In this document: one piece after another, positions 8,626 through 18,037 of the stretch
Position numbering within the stretch: position 1 is the stretch's first letter
Layout: each line of letters starts with the position of its first letter
From: DASRJJ01 sp050730855
GTDB lineage: Bacteria; Patescibacteriota; Saccharimonadia; Saccharimonadales; UBA4665
DNA length: 64,000 nt
Reading direction: 5' to 3'
Assembly (NCBI GenBank): GCA_050730855.1
Contig: JBOHNU010000004.1
Location: 32,971-96,970, forward strand
Program-made: the position numbers and the translations under genes
Notes under the pieces: model-generated
Told to the model about the DNA's origin: nothing
The model's input: only the letters and a program-made list of their open reading frames with translations
The model's database searches: none

Positions 8626-9351
8626 ATGGTTGAGCGCAAGCGGCGGTTCGTATCTGTTTTGTTGGTGGCTCTAGCCCTTATTGCCGGTGCGGCCTTCGTT
8701 GACTTACGCGCCCGGTTGACACCCGAGCCTCCAATAACTAATGCAAACACTACGGATGTTGCCCCGGAAGGTCAGCAGCTGGCAGCGGAAGCGCTCGGCT
8801 CGCTAGCCGTCAAGGGTCGCGCACCAAAGACCGACTACGCTCGGTCGCAATTCGGCAAGATATGGGAAAAGGCCGGCTATTGCGACGTGCGCAACTACAT
8901 ACTTGCCCGCGATCTGGTCAACGTAAAAACCGTCTCCGACAGCGACTGCACTGTGCTGGAGGGCGACCTAACCGACCCCTACACCGGCGAAACAATCCAT
9001 TTTGTACGCGGGCCAAGCAGCAGCGCCAGCGTGCAGATCGACCACGTAGTGGCGCTTTCCGACGCCTGGCAAAAGGGGGCGCAACAAATGGAGTTGCCAC
9101 AGCGGCAAAAATTTGCCAACGATCCTCTCAACTTATTGGCCGTGGACGGCCCGGCGAACATCAAAAAAGGCGACAGCGACGCGGCCACTTGGCTGCCCAC
9201 AAATAAGCCCTACCGCTGCCGCTATGTGGCGCGGCAGATCGCTGTCAAGCAAACCTACAATTTATGGGTGACAGAGGCCGAGCACGACGCCATGACTCAA
9301 GTGCTCAAGAGTTGCCCCGGACAGACTTTGCCGGTTGTCGAACTGCCGTGA
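8626..9351 (+). CDS. secreted HNH-type nuclease (DUF1524/GmrSD C-terminal-like)
   Basis: The 241-aa protein starts with a charged N terminus and one hydrophobic segment (8-26) that acts as signal or anchor. The catalytic region holds IDHVVALSDAW (Asp139-His140), FANDPLNLLAV and NIKKGDSDAATWLP, the HNH arrangement of secreted DUF1524 nucleases. TAAAAT (8613-8618) lies 7 nt before the ATG, so the message is leaderless. Its TGA overlaps the GTG start of comEC. The pair suggests extracellular DNA degradation linked to uptake or scavenging. Confidence 0.88.
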   Translation: MVERKRRFVSVLLVALALIAGAAFVDLRARLTPEPPITNANTTDVAPEGQQLAAEALGSLAVKGRAPKTDYARSQFGKIWEKAGYCDVRNYILARDLVNVKTVSDSDCTVLEGDLTDPYTGETIHFVRGPSSSASVQIDHVVALSDAWQKGAQQMELPQRQKFANDPLNLLAVDGPANIKKGDSDAATWLPTNKPYRCRYVARQIAVKQTYNLWVTEAEHDAMTQVLKSCPGQTLPVVELP

Positions 9352-10826
9352 ACCAACAAACAGCGATGCGTAAAATCCACATCTCATGGCACATAGCCTG
9401 GGCAGCGCTTGGCGTTGTGGCCGGCGCGGCGCTAGCGCCAAAGCTGCCGCCGGTTTTTGCCGACACCGCTTGGATGGTTATCGGCTGCTCGGTATTGGTA
9501 CCTGTGCTTATAAAGAGGAACGCCGCGCTGGTGCTAGCGGCGCTGGCCGCCGGTATGACGATAGGAGCGTGGCGCGGCGGACTGGAACGCTCGGCTCTAA
9601 ATGATTACCAACAATACCTCGGCCAGACGGTAAAGATATCGGGCATGGTGGCCGAAGACGCTTCCTACGCTGTTGACGGCAGTATACGGCTGCGGCTAAA
9701 AGAGGTGAGTATTAACGATGCCGGACTGACGGGTAAGGTTTGGGCGTCTTCCAGCTCAAAGCTGGAGATCAAGCGCGGCGACCAGATTGAGCTTTCCGGC
9801 TCCTTAAGCAAAGGTTTTGGCACCCTGCCAGCCGCTATGTACCGCGCCCAGGTGATCTCAGTTACCCGGCCGCACCCCGGCGATTTGGCTCGTCAGGCGC
9901 GTGATGAGTTTAGCGAAGGTGTACACCACGCCATCCCAAGCACAGAGAAGGCCGCCCTGGGCTTAGGCTTTCTAACCGGGCAAAAACAGGGGCTGCCAGA
10001 GCAGTTGGCCGAGCAAATCCGCACCGTAGGCCTGGCGCACGTAGTGGTGGCTAGCGGGTTTCACTTAACGCTGCTTGTCGGCTTTGTCCGGCGGCCATTT
10101 ACACGCCTCTCCAAATACCTGGCTACCCTCACAGGTGGACTAATGATCGGCGGGTTCAGCCTGGTAACGGGCTTTACGCCCTCGATGAGTCGCGCTGGCC
10201 TGGTTTCGGCCCTAAGCCTTCTGGCCTGGCATTACGGTCGCGCCTTCCAGCCGGCGGTGCTTTTGGCGCTGGCGGCGGCCGTCACCGTGCTTATCAATCC
10301 GGCTTATGTGTGGGGCGACGCTGGCTGGGCCTTGTCCTTCGCTGCCTTTGCCGGAGTTATCATCCTGGCGCCGCTGATTCATCGTTATTTTTGGGGAAAT
10401 AAAAAACCTTCGATACTCCGCAGCCTACTAATCACCACCATCGCCGCACAGATTACCACCCTGCCTATCATCGCCTCTTTATTCCACCAGTACTCGCCCT
10501 ACTCTTTGCTGGCCAATCTACTGGTGGTGCCCCTTGTGCCGCTGGCCATGCTGTTCACCTTTTTGGCCGGAATTGTCGGGCTGATTGCTCCGGGTATTGC
10601 CGTTTGGATCGGCTGGCCGGCGGGACTAATCCTCACATACTGCACCGGTGTAATCAATTGGATCTCCGAGCTTCCCGGAGCTGCTAGCGAGGTAGAGATA
10701 GGCTCGACGACGGTAGCTACCGGCTACGTGTTAATCGTTCTGGCAACGCTCTATTTATGGCGAAAAACCGGCCACAATTTTCGCCAAAGCGACCAAAGCC
10801 AGGAAAGGGCGAATGTAAATACTTAA
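9348..10826 (+). CDS. comEC: ComEC/Rec2-type DNA uptake channel, without the hydrolase domain
   Basis: This is a polytopic membrane protein of about 492 aa with the Competence domain: LGFLTGQKQGLPEQLAEQIR, then HVVVASGFHLTLLVGF, and a long run of transmembrane helices to residue 480. It forms the channel for single-stranded DNA entry. It lacks the C-terminal metallo-beta-lactamase-like domain of full-length ComEC (about 750 aa), as in many short variants. GTG at 9348 overlaps the nuclease stop (GTGA); ATG at 9366 is an alternative start. Confidence 0.9.
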   Translation: MNQQTAMRKIHISWHIAWAALGVVAGAALAPKLPPVFADTAWMVIGCSVLVPVLIKRNAALVLAALAAGMTIGAWRGGLERSALNDYQQYLGQTVKISGMVAEDASYAVDGSIRLRLKEVSINDAGLTGKVWASSSSKLEIKRGDQIELSGSLSKGFGTLPAAMYRAQVISVTRPHPGDLARQARDEFSEGVHHAIPSTEKAALGLGFLTGQKQGLPEQLAEQIRTVGLAHVVVASGFHLTLLVGFVRRPFTRLSKYLATLTGGLMIGGFSLVTGFTPSMSRAGLVSALSLLAWHYGRAFQPAVLLALAAAVTVLINPAYVWGDAGWALSFAAFAGVIILAPLIHRYFWGNKKPSILRSLLITTIAAQITTLPIIASLFHQYSPYSLLANLLVVPLVPLAMLFTFLAGIVGLIAPGIAVWIGWPAGLILTYCTGVINWISELPGAASEVEIGSTTVATGYVLIVLATLYLWRKTGHNFRQSDQSQERANVNT

Positions 10827-10874
10827 AATTAAACATCTGCTAAAATGTTGACCTCCGACCCAGCTCGTAGTACC

Positions 10875-12437
10875 ATGATGCACATGCTGAAAAGAGCGAG
10901 TCTTATACTGGCTGTTCTAACCTTATTACTAACTCCAATCGTGCCGCAAAAGGCCGCGGCCGAAGACCTACCTCCGCCGAACGCCGCACTTCTTATCAGC
11001 GAAGTCCAAACCCGCTCTGCCGAATACCCAAACGACCGGTTTGTCGAGCTGTACAACCCCAACAGCTACGCCGTCAGCTTCGCCGGCTGGAAGCTGGAAT
11101 ACAAACCCTACAAAGATGGTAGCTGGAGCAACCGGATCAACTCATCCCAGCCGGCAGACGCGGTATACGAAATCGGCTCCGGCCAGTTTTACCTGGCAGC
11201 CACCAATGATTTTGCGGCGCACAACCCCGATGTAGCAGTGCACCTAAGGCTTAACAACAGCGCCCTAGCCTCCGCCGACGGCGGACATATAAGAGTCGTG
11301 AATCCAACGGATGAGGTAGCCGATCTCTTGGGGTGGGGCAAAGCCGACAGCCCTAAAATAAAGGCCGCTTTAGCCCCCGACGCCGGCCAGTCCCTGCAGC
11401 GCTGCTTCTTGGATGGCATACTGGCAGACGGCGGCAACAATTTTGCCGACTTTGCGGTTTACAACCAAACCTCGCCCGGAAACGCCCTGGAATGCTCCGA
11501 ACCGGAGCCAGAGCCCGAACCAGACCCGGAAACCCCGCCGGGCAATGAACCAGGCGGCACCACCTGCGAAGGCATAATTATCAGCGAGCTGCTGCCTAAT
11601 CCGGCCGGAGCCGACGGCGGTAAAGAGTTTATAGAGCTATACAATCCTACCGACGAAATAATTCCGCTTAAGGGCTGCTCACTGCAAACCACCGCCAATA
11701 AAAAAATCTTTAACTTTGACGCTAACTCCGAGCTACAGCCGGAGGAGTACCGCGCATTCCACGACAGCACCACCAGCCTAACCCTGACCAACGCCGGCGG
11801 CGGTACGGTGTGGCTGCTGTCCCCGACCGAAGAATTGCAGGCTATATCCTATCCACCCAATGTGGCCGACGATGTGGCCTGGGCTCTGTTCCAAGACGGC
11901 TGGTTCGCCACCTTCCAGCCCACGCCAAACGCCGCCAACGTCTTTGCGGGCACCAAGCCGTGCCCGTCCGGACAGGTGCGCAACCCCGACACCAATCGCT
12001 GCGCCAGCGAAAACTCATCCGAACCGTCTCTCACACCTTGCAAAGAAGGGCAAGAGAGAAATGCCGAGACTAACCGCTGCCACGCGGTACTCAGCGCCGC
12101 CAACACACCCACAGTCTGCAAGCCCGGCCAAGAGCGTAACCCGGAGACCAACCGCTGCCGCAAAGTAGCAGCCGACGACTCAACCTTAAAGCCCTGCGCC
12201 GAAGGCCAGGAAAGAAGCCCTGAAACTAACCGCTGCCGCAAAATTGTCGCCAGCGGCAACATAGCCGGCGTTAAAGACGTCGCCAGTAGCTCCATAGCCA
12301 ACAATCCCCGTTGGTGGCTAGCTGGCGCAGCAGCACTCGGCGCCGTCGGCTTCGGCGCATACGAATGGCGGCGCGACATTGCTAACGCTGCCACCGGACT
12401 TAAAAATAAGCTGTTGCGCCGCCCGCCGGCCAAATAG
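10875..12437 (+). CDS. lamin-tail-domain surface protein with Cys repeats
   Basis: The 520-aa protein has a signal peptide (LILAVLTLLLTPIV, cleaved near AAAED) and two lamin-tail (LTD) domains, the first from about 35 to 200 and the second from about 230 to 370, each with the F(I/V)ELYNP signature. A Glu/Pro linker separates them. Four C-x2-GQ-x-R-x2-x-TNRC repeats follow (about 375-470), then one membrane helix and a basic tail, so it is probably cell-wall or membrane anchored. It follows comEC closely and may help DNA or surface binding. ATG 10875 is chosen because the signal peptide begins there; 10845 is an upstream alternative. Confidence 0.82.
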   Translation: MMHMLKRASLILAVLTLLLTPIVPQKAAAEDLPPPNAALLISEVQTRSAEYPNDRFVELYNPNSYAVSFAGWKLEYKPYKDGSWSNRINSSQPADAVYEIGSGQFYLAATNDFAAHNPDVAVHLRLNNSALASADGGHIRVVNPTDEVADLLGWGKADSPKIKAALAPDAGQSLQRCFLDGILADGGNNFADFAVYNQTSPGNALECSEPEPEPEPDPETPPGNEPGGTTCEGIIISELLPNPAGADGGKEFIELYNPTDEIIPLKGCSLQTTANKKIFNFDANSELQPEEYRAFHDSTTSLTLTNAGGGTVWLLSPTEELQAISYPPNVADDVAWALFQDGWFATFQPTPNAANVFAGTKPCPSGQVRNPDTNRCASENSSEPSLTPCKEGQERNAETNRCHAVLSAANTPTVCKPGQERNPETNRCRKVAADDSTLKPCAEGQERSPETNRCRKIVASGNIAGVKDVASSSIANNPRWWLAGAAALGAVGFGAYEWRRDIANAATGLKNKLLRRPPAK

Positions 12438-12472
12438 TTCACCGGCCTAGGTTTCATAATTACAGACAAAAG

Positions 12473-12504
12473 AAAATCCCCGATAATTTACATCGGGGAT
12501 TTTT
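12473..12504 (+). terminator. intrinsic terminator
   Basis: ATCCCCGAT pairs with ATCGGGGAT, flanked by AAAA and TTTTT. It lies 36 nt after the lamin-tail gene stop and also faces the convergent surface-protein gene, so it can work in both directions. Confidence 0.85.
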
Positions 12505-12589
12505 GGAGTGTAGAGCGGTCAGTCAATGCTCGTTACTGATAACTGTAGCATAACCGACTTAGTATGTCTACCGCTTATCCACAGCTATC

Positions 12590-13996
12590 TTAGTCGCGGC
12601 TGCGGAAGCGCAGGAAGATACGGTGGGCAGCCGCACCGGCGATGGAGGTGCCGGCGAACAAGCCGACTAAGCTGCCCGGACCGGTGTTAGGAAGCGGTGC
12701 GCAGTCGGGGTGGCCAACCGGCACGCCAGGCTTACACTCTTTGGGAACATCTTTACACTCAGGGGCTTCAGGAGGGTAGTTTTCCTTACCAGGAACTTCA
12801 CACATTGGCTTCTTGGTAGGAGTTACCGACGCCTGACAGAGCTTGCTTTCTACCTTGTCGGCCACATTGAAGTTAACCTTAGCCACAATCGTGTGCTTCA
12901 CGTTATCATCAAAGTCGTAGTCTTGGTAGATGTTACCTTGAGCGTCCTTCTGGGTTACACCAGTGTTCTTAGATACACCGTCTACCGAGAAGTCGACGTT
13001 CTTAAGGGTTGCGCCGTTGCCAAATTTGGCCTGTACAGTAAAGCGGAACTTGCGGTTCGATTCGTCGCGGGCAGTAGCAATCAGCTTCTCACAAGCGTAG
13101 AATGGCTGTTCAACTTCGATAGTCTTCTTACACTCAATCTTGAATTCAGTAACCTTGCTCTTGCCACCAGGCAAATTGTAGTGAACTTTTACACTCACTT
13201 CAGAGCTAGCCTTCGTGAAGGTGTATTCATCAGTCATTTCTTCAACCGTGTTCTTGGTGGTCCACAGTTTACCGTCGATGAAGTACTCAACTTTAGTTAC
13301 CTTTGCAAGACCCGTTTTGTTGATAGAGGTATTGAACTTATAGGTATTTTTCTTACCGGTAACCGCAACTTTGTTCAAGGCCTTACAATCAAGGCTAGAT
13401 TTAACTTTATCCATACGAGGAACTGGGTTACCGCAAGCCTCGATGATGGCAATTTCTACCGTGCCGTTGTTGTCGAACAATACCATAACGTCCAATTGCT
13501 GGCGGCCAGACGCGAACGAAGTGTTCGGGTGGCTCATGTAGTAGGTCTTGCCGCCAATAGTGAGCGGCGTACGACCAGAGTAGTTATCACGACCCATGGT
13601 CCAGGCGTTGGTCGCAACCAATTCACCATCGACAAACAGATCACCGGTGCGCTTTAAGATACCGGCCTTGGCTTCGCTAGCAAAACGGCTATAGTCAGCC
13701 TCGCCTTCCAGGCCGCCTATACGAGCGTCGGCGTAAATGGCCTTGAGGTCTTTTTGATGGGATTTGTTAGCGCGCACGTCGTCGGCAAGCTCCTGGGGTG
13801 TCAGCGCGCCGCAAGGAGCAACGTTAATAATCGAGTTGCCGTGGTCGCAGTCGCGAATCTGTTCGTTCGCATGAGCAGACTGACGGTTCGCCAGACCAAG
13901 CCCGACAGCACCAGCTAGTGCGAGGGTAAATACACCGGCAACCACAAGCTGCTTAGGAGTAATTTCACGAATTTTATTCAAAATCTTCTTAAACAT
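12590..13996 (-). CDS. sortase-anchored surface protein with LPNTG signal
   Basis: The 468-aa protein has an N-terminal hydrophobic export signal (LVVAGVFTLALAGAVGLGLA), a long extracellular region with at least two beta-sandwich-like segments that each begin near an isolated Cys, and a C-terminal LPNTG motif, hydrophobic helix and Arg-rich tail (FLRFRSRD). It should be covalently anchored by a sortase such as the one at 53746-54330. The start at 13996 is supported by AGGAGGT 7 nt upstream (14004-14010); the frame stays open to 14104 but without a site. No enzyme motif is seen. Confidence 0.87.
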   Translation of the reverse strand: MFKKILNKIREITPKQLVVAGVFTLALAGAVGLGLANRQSAHANEQIRDCDHGNSIINVAPCGALTPQELADDVRANKSHQKDLKAIYADARIGGLEGEADYSRFASEAKAGILKRTGDLFVDGELVATNAWTMGRDNYSGRTPLTIGGKTYYMSHPNTSFASGRQQLDVMVLFDNNGTVEIAIIEACGNPVPRMDKVKSSLDCKALNKVAVTGKKNTYKFNTSINKTGLAKVTKVEYFIDGKLWTTKNTVEEMTDEYTFTKASSEVSVKVHYNLPGGKSKVTEFKIECKKTIEVEQPFYACEKLIATARDESNRKFRFTVQAKFGNGATLKNVDFSVDGVSKNTGVTQKDAQGNIYQDYDFDDNVKHTIVAKVNFNVADKVESKLCQASVTPTKKPMCEVPGKENYPPEAPECKDVPKECKPGVPVGHPDCAPLPNTGPGSLVGLFAGTSIAGAAAHRIFLRFRSRD

Positions 13997-14121
13997 TGTA
14001 ACCACCTCCTCGTGATTTACCCCTATATTACCATAACAACTATCTTGTGTCAAGGTAATATCTCTATGTTTTGCTATCTTAGCAATCTTATGCTTTACGC
14101 GCAATACAGCAACGTCAGAAT

Positions 14122-14149
14122 TTGCATTTTAAGCGGCAACTTGTATAGT
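14122..14149 (+). promoter_or_regulatory. promoter of the 61-aa protein gene (leaderless)
   Basis: TTGCAT (14122-14127), a 16-nt spacer and TATAGT (14144-14149) are followed 7 nt later by ATG. Transcription should begin at or next to the start codon. Confidence 0.7.
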
Positions 14150-14156
14150 AAGTATT

Positions 14157-14342
14157 ATGGATAAAGATGTCTCACGTGTTCCGAACCAAACCGAAACCCG
14201 CGCCCGTATTTTAGCCGCTTGGGCAATTGGCGCAGCAGCGTTGATTGGCGCGGTGGCCGGTTACGAAACGGGGTTGGCTGCCGAGATTCTGCCCGACTTG
14301 GTCAATCAGCCGGTTTTTGACCCGTCAGTCGTAAACCGCTGA
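14157..14342 (+). CDS. small membrane protein of unknown function
   Basis: This 61-aa protein has a charged N terminus, one transmembrane helix (about 20-42, AWAIGAAALIGAVAGYETGL) and a short polar tail. It has a good promoter with the -10 box 7 nt before the ATG. It lies divergent to the LPNTG protein gene and convergent to the histidine kinase gene. I do not recognise a family. Confidence 0.6.
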   Translation: MDKDVSRVPNQTETRARILAAWAIGAAALIGAVAGYETGLAAEILPDLVNQPVFDPSVVNR

Positions 14343-14352
14343 TTCATTAGCG

Positions 14353-16548
14353 TTATTTATCGGCATGCTTAGGGCTGGTAGACACGAGCTTCTTTTTTGG
14401 GAAGGTAAAGCCGAAGGTACTGCCTTTGCCTTCCTGGCTCTTAAAGATAACCGCGCCGCCCTGGGCAATTATCACCTTTTTAGCCATAAACAGGCCCAGG
14501 CCGGTGCCGTCTGGGCGCGCGCGTTTGGCGTTGTGGGCGCGGTAAAACTTACTAAACAGATGGTGCTGCTCGCGCTTGGGCACGCCAATGCCGTCGTCTA
14601 CCACTGTAAACTCTACCGAATCCGACCGGTCTATCAGATTAATAGTGATGTGTCCCTTGGCCGGCGTGTAATAAATGGCATTGTCGATAAAGTTCATAAT
14701 CACCTGGCGGAGCTTGTTCTCGTCGAGCATCAGCGTTGGGAAGTGCTCCGGTTTTTTGTAGGTCAGCGCTAGCTCGCGCCCCTTAGCCGTCTCTTGCAGC
14801 TGCTTGACTTCACTCTCTATAACATCGGCAAGTTTGCTTTCCACCGGCTCAATCTCAAACTTGCCGGTGCGCAGGCGCGAAACGTTAAGCAGGTCGGAAA
14901 TAAGGTACACCATGCGCTGCGAGCTAAGAAACGACTGCGTGAGCAATTTTTTCTGCAGTTCCGTCACCTTACCCGCATCGCCGTCCAAAACCATACTGAC
15001 ATACCCCTTAACAGAGGTAAGCGGCGTCCGCAGCTGATGCGACGCCATGCTGATAAAGTCGTCTTTGGTTTGGTCGAGCAGCCGCAATCGTTCATTCTTG
15101 CGTCGTAGCTCCCTGGTGGCGTCTTCGATTTTCTCCTCTAGAGTTCTGTTAAATGACCTAATCTCTTCAAAACGGAACGCATTCTGGACTGCGATAACGA
15201 GTTCATTCGTCGTCGCCTCGACAACCCTAACGTCTTGCGTAACGTAGGGTCGGCTACTTTTTTTATGTCCAAGCACTACAAACCCCTGATCTTCACCTCC
15301 CTGACCCTTGCCGCCCCTTAGACGTGCAACCACGGCTATATCAGATTTGTGCAAAAGTTTAGTAAGTTCTTCGCCTTCGCCGCTGCCTAACAAATCCGCT
15401 ACAATCACTTGGCCTCGCAGGTCGGACGACTCCAGAAGATTACGAATTTCAGCGAGATCCGACGAAATAAATGAATGGCCCTGGCTTTGGACTATGCGCA
15501 TGTGCTCATCATTTTGAACAAAAAGAGCCACTGCACTTGCCTCAGATTTAAAGGTATCGCCCATCAAACGAAGTGTTTTTGTCAATAGTTGATCGAGTTC
15601 AGCATTAGAAACAAGAATCCTATTTAGGCTCTGAAAGAATTGCTGCGGATCATAGGCATCTTGGTATAAAATTTTATTTGAAACTTTTGCGAAAAGTCTT
15701 CTTACGGAAGGATAAAGTAGCGTCGCTACTAGGGCAAGAGAGATATATATTACCCGTTGGGCGAATACATGTTCTTGAGGTATAAACGAAGAGGCGGCAA
15801 AAAATAAAAAGCCGTAGATTAAACCAAATAGTAGTATGGACGCCACGTAGGCTACAAGCCGAGCGACTGTAGCACGTATATCGAAAAGTCGAAAGCGTGC
15901 GACTGCATAGTAAAGTATGCCACTAAAGACCAACGTGCAAGCAGCGCCTAAAGACACTAATGAACTACTGCCAACTATCAAAACAAAGAAAAAGTTCGTA
16001 AACAAAATCAGAGAAAATGCGCCTGCTAAACCGAACAGTACAAGCCCAATTTGCGCTCTTTCTCTATCGAAAGATTCCTTATACTTTTTAATAAGATTCC
16101 AAACGCCTTTTCCTAGCAGCGCCACAACCGTAATAGCGAATATAGCGACTCCGAAATTTGGTACCGGCGAAGCTTTACCATCTTCTATAATCAGATTGGC
16201 GAACACAAGGGGTGTGAGAGTTAAACCCATGACAAATAGAACCCAGCCGGCGATAAATACCAGTTTACGGCGAGGGGTTTGCAATTGACGACCGGGAAAA
16301 TTACTAAGCGTTACAAAGGTTACAAAAGAAAGGAAAGTTGCCGAACAGAGAACTAACCTAACCCAGATTAGCTGTGATAAAAATACTGGGTGAAGTGAAA
16401 AATAGGTGGCAGTCGACCAGACAATAAAAGCCGCGCAGAGTGTTGCAAACAGCTTATTTGTAACGCTTTCTGAGTTCTTGGAGTAAACAATGAATCCAAG
16501 TAAGCCATTCAGAAGCACGGAGGTGATCAGAACACCGATCTCCAGCAT
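14353..16548 (-). CDS. membrane sensor histidine kinase
   Basis: The 731-aa protein has about nine N-terminal membrane helices (1-275, a 7TM-type sensor region plus extra helices), a GAF-like region (about 305-455), a coiled linker, then a HisKA domain with the phosphorylated His near 505 in SMASHQLRTP. The ATPase domain shows NKLRQVIMNFIDNAIYYTP, VDDGIGVPK and GTGLGLFMAKK. AAGGAGG precedes the ATG by 4 nt. Receiver-only response regulators lie at the far end of the same island (22516-23323) and are possible partners. Confidence 0.92.
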   Translation of the reverse strand: MLEIGVLITSVLLNGLLGFIVYSKNSESVTNKLFATLCAAFIVWSTATYFSLHPVFLSQLIWVRLVLCSATFLSFVTFVTLSNFPGRQLQTPRRKLVFIAGWVLFVMGLTLTPLVFANLIIEDGKASPVPNFGVAIFAITVVALLGKGVWNLIKKYKESFDRERAQIGLVLFGLAGAFSLILFTNFFFVLIVGSSSLVSLGAACTLVFSGILYYAVARFRLFDIRATVARLVAYVASILLFGLIYGFLFFAASSFIPQEHVFAQRVIYISLALVATLLYPSVRRLFAKVSNKILYQDAYDPQQFFQSLNRILVSNAELDQLLTKTLRLMGDTFKSEASAVALFVQNDEHMRIVQSQGHSFISSDLAEIRNLLESSDLRGQVIVADLLGSGEGEELTKLLHKSDIAVVARLRGGKGQGGEDQGFVVLGHKKSSRPYVTQDVRVVEATTNELVIAVQNAFRFEEIRSFNRTLEEKIEDATRELRRKNERLRLLDQTKDDFISMASHQLRTPLTSVKGYVSMVLDGDAGKVTELQKKLLTQSFLSSQRMVYLISDLLNVSRLRTGKFEIEPVESKLADVIESEVKQLQETAKGRELALTYKKPEHFPTLMLDENKLRQVIMNFIDNAIYYTPAKGHITINLIDRSDSVEFTVVDDGIGVPKREQHHLFSKFYRAHNAKRARPDGTGLGLFMAKKVIIAQGGAVIFKSQEGKGSTFGFTFPKKKLVSTSPKHADK

Positions 16549-16600
16549 ACATCCTCCTTCTAGTACGGCAATTAGAACCTATCTTATTCTATGCAATAGC

Positions 16601-18037
16601 TTAAGGTTTTTCTACCCATTTTTGTTTGGTACCTGGCGCAAAGTACCGAGGGTGAGCGTTCGGCCACAGCACTACATCCAATAGTTTGCGTGCAGACTGA
16701 GTCTTTGAAATTTCAGCAAATTCAGAACTATGCTTTAGAAGGCCTTCAAAAACCGCCTTGAGAGCATGATTTTTAAGCTCGGTTGAGGACTTAACCCCCT
16801 TCTGGAGTTCGATGTTAACCTGCAGGAACTGATTGTGACCGATGTCGTACTTTGTAGACATACTAAAGCGTTCTGTAAAATCTTTGTGCATATTTTTTCT
16901 TAGCAAGGTCTCTTTTATAAACTCAGGATAAATAATTATACCCTGCAACGTAGCAGCTAGATCTTTCCTTTCGTACACAAAAACAAATGGCTTTTTCTTG
17001 TCAACGAAAGGACCGATTTTTGCCTTAGATATTTCGGAACTTAAATCTATGTAGTACTTCTTAAAAACTTTGTCGAGATACTTGTAGTCGAATGTTCCAC
17101 CATGATCACCTATAGCGTAACGCACTAGCGGCATTGCCGCATCGCCCGTTAATACAATCTCACCATTGACTTCTTCAAATTCGATAAACTTCGGGTTGTA
17201 TTGGGCTAGCGTGGGTGTTTTCTCAACCTGTCGAAAGAGTTCTCTTCGCAGCAAGGGATCGCCGTGCATAACCAAGCGACGGACAAGAATACTTAGAGGC
17301 GTTTCGTATGCCATCGCACCAATATCCGCAGTTCCATAAATATTCAAAGTATCCCTTAAGACACTATTAATCCCTGCCGCCTCACAAATATAGTTACGAA
17401 ATGTCTCTGTAAACGCCTCAGCTGCGAAAAGAAATCTCACATTCAAGGAGGGCAGGTCTATTTGCTCCCCCGACGCCTCATCGACAATTTCTTTAACAAA
17501 CGGCGGGTAACCAACTATGATTGTTTGGTCGTATGATGGGGCAAGTCGCTTTAAGGCCTTAAATATCTCCGCTTTGCTATAACCTGCTGGGAGAATCGAA
17601 ACAGGCGCTTGCAACCTTTGAACAGCTATCTCAAAAGCACGTAAGGTAATAATGCCTCCTATCCAAACTCCCATCCCAAAACCTATCAGCACAAGGGTTT
17701 TACCCTGTCCGTAGGATGAATACCTTAGATAGTCCTCAATTATGTATGAATATTGGTGACTAAGTTTTTCGTCTCTAGGGAAGTAATAAGGCTCACCTGT
17801 GGAACCTGATGTAGCGCAGAGCAAAAGAAGATTTTCTTGTGCTTGGCTCCATATTAGGTCATTGTGATTACTCTTCATCAAATAGCTTTTTTTGTCTGTC
17901 AAGGGGACGCTGGAACGAAAAGAGTCTAGAGACTTAATCGAGGAAGGGTTGCACCCATGTCTCGCCAAAAAAGTACGGTAAGCCGGAATTTGTTTAGCCG
18001 CTTTTTTGAACAAGCGTAAACTTCTTTTACTTGGCAT
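16601..18037 (-). CDS. phenylacetate-CoA ligase-like adenylating enzyme
   Basis: The 478-aa protein is an ANL-superfamily (PaaK-like) enzyme. It has LCATSGSTGEPYYFPR as the phosphate-binding loop, NIYGTADIGAMAYETP as the adenine-side motif and PLVRYAIGDHGG with the conserved Asp. Such enzymes adenylate a carboxylic acid, often before thioester formation. The start at 18037 overlaps the preceding dehydrogenase gene by 11 nt, showing translational coupling. No carrier-protein gene is visible nearby, so the acceptor is unknown. Confidence 0.85.
   Translation of the reverse strand: MPSKRSLRLFKKAAKQIPAYRTFLARHGCNPSSIKSLDSFRSSVPLTDKKSYLMKSNHNDLIWSQAQENLLLLCATSGSTGEPYYFPRDEKLSHQYSYIIEDYLRYSSYGQGKTLVLIGFGMGVWIGGIITLRAFEIAVQRLQAPVSILPAGYSKAEIFKALKRLAPSYDQTIIVGYPPFVKEIVDEASGEQIDLPSLNVRFLFAAEAFTETFRNYICEAAGINSVLRDTLNIYGTADIGAMAYETPLSILVRRLVMHGDPLLRRELFRQVEKTPTLAQYNPKFIEFEEVNGEIVLTGDAAMPLVRYAIGDHGGTFDYKYLDKVFKKYYIDLSSEISKAKIGPFVDKKKPFVFVYERKDLAATLQGIIIYPEFIKETLLRKNMHKDFTERFSMSTKYDIGHNQFLQVNIELQKGVKSSTELKNHALKAVFEGLLKHSSEFAEISKTQSARKLLDVVLWPNAHPRYFAPGTKQKWVEKP

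Noticed and set aside
11960..12240. CRISPR array
   Set aside because: The regular repeats are coding Cys-rich peptide repeats, with unequal spacing and coding drift; no cas genes occur in the window.
11849..12469. 206-codon minus frame opposite the lamin-tail gene
   Set aside because: Its repeats are only the reverse complement of the C-GQ-TNRC repeats; no start signals.
12710..13657. 315-codon open frame antisense to the LPNTG protein
   Set aside because: The LPNTG frame has signal peptide, sorting signal and Shine-Dalgarno; the antisense frame has none.
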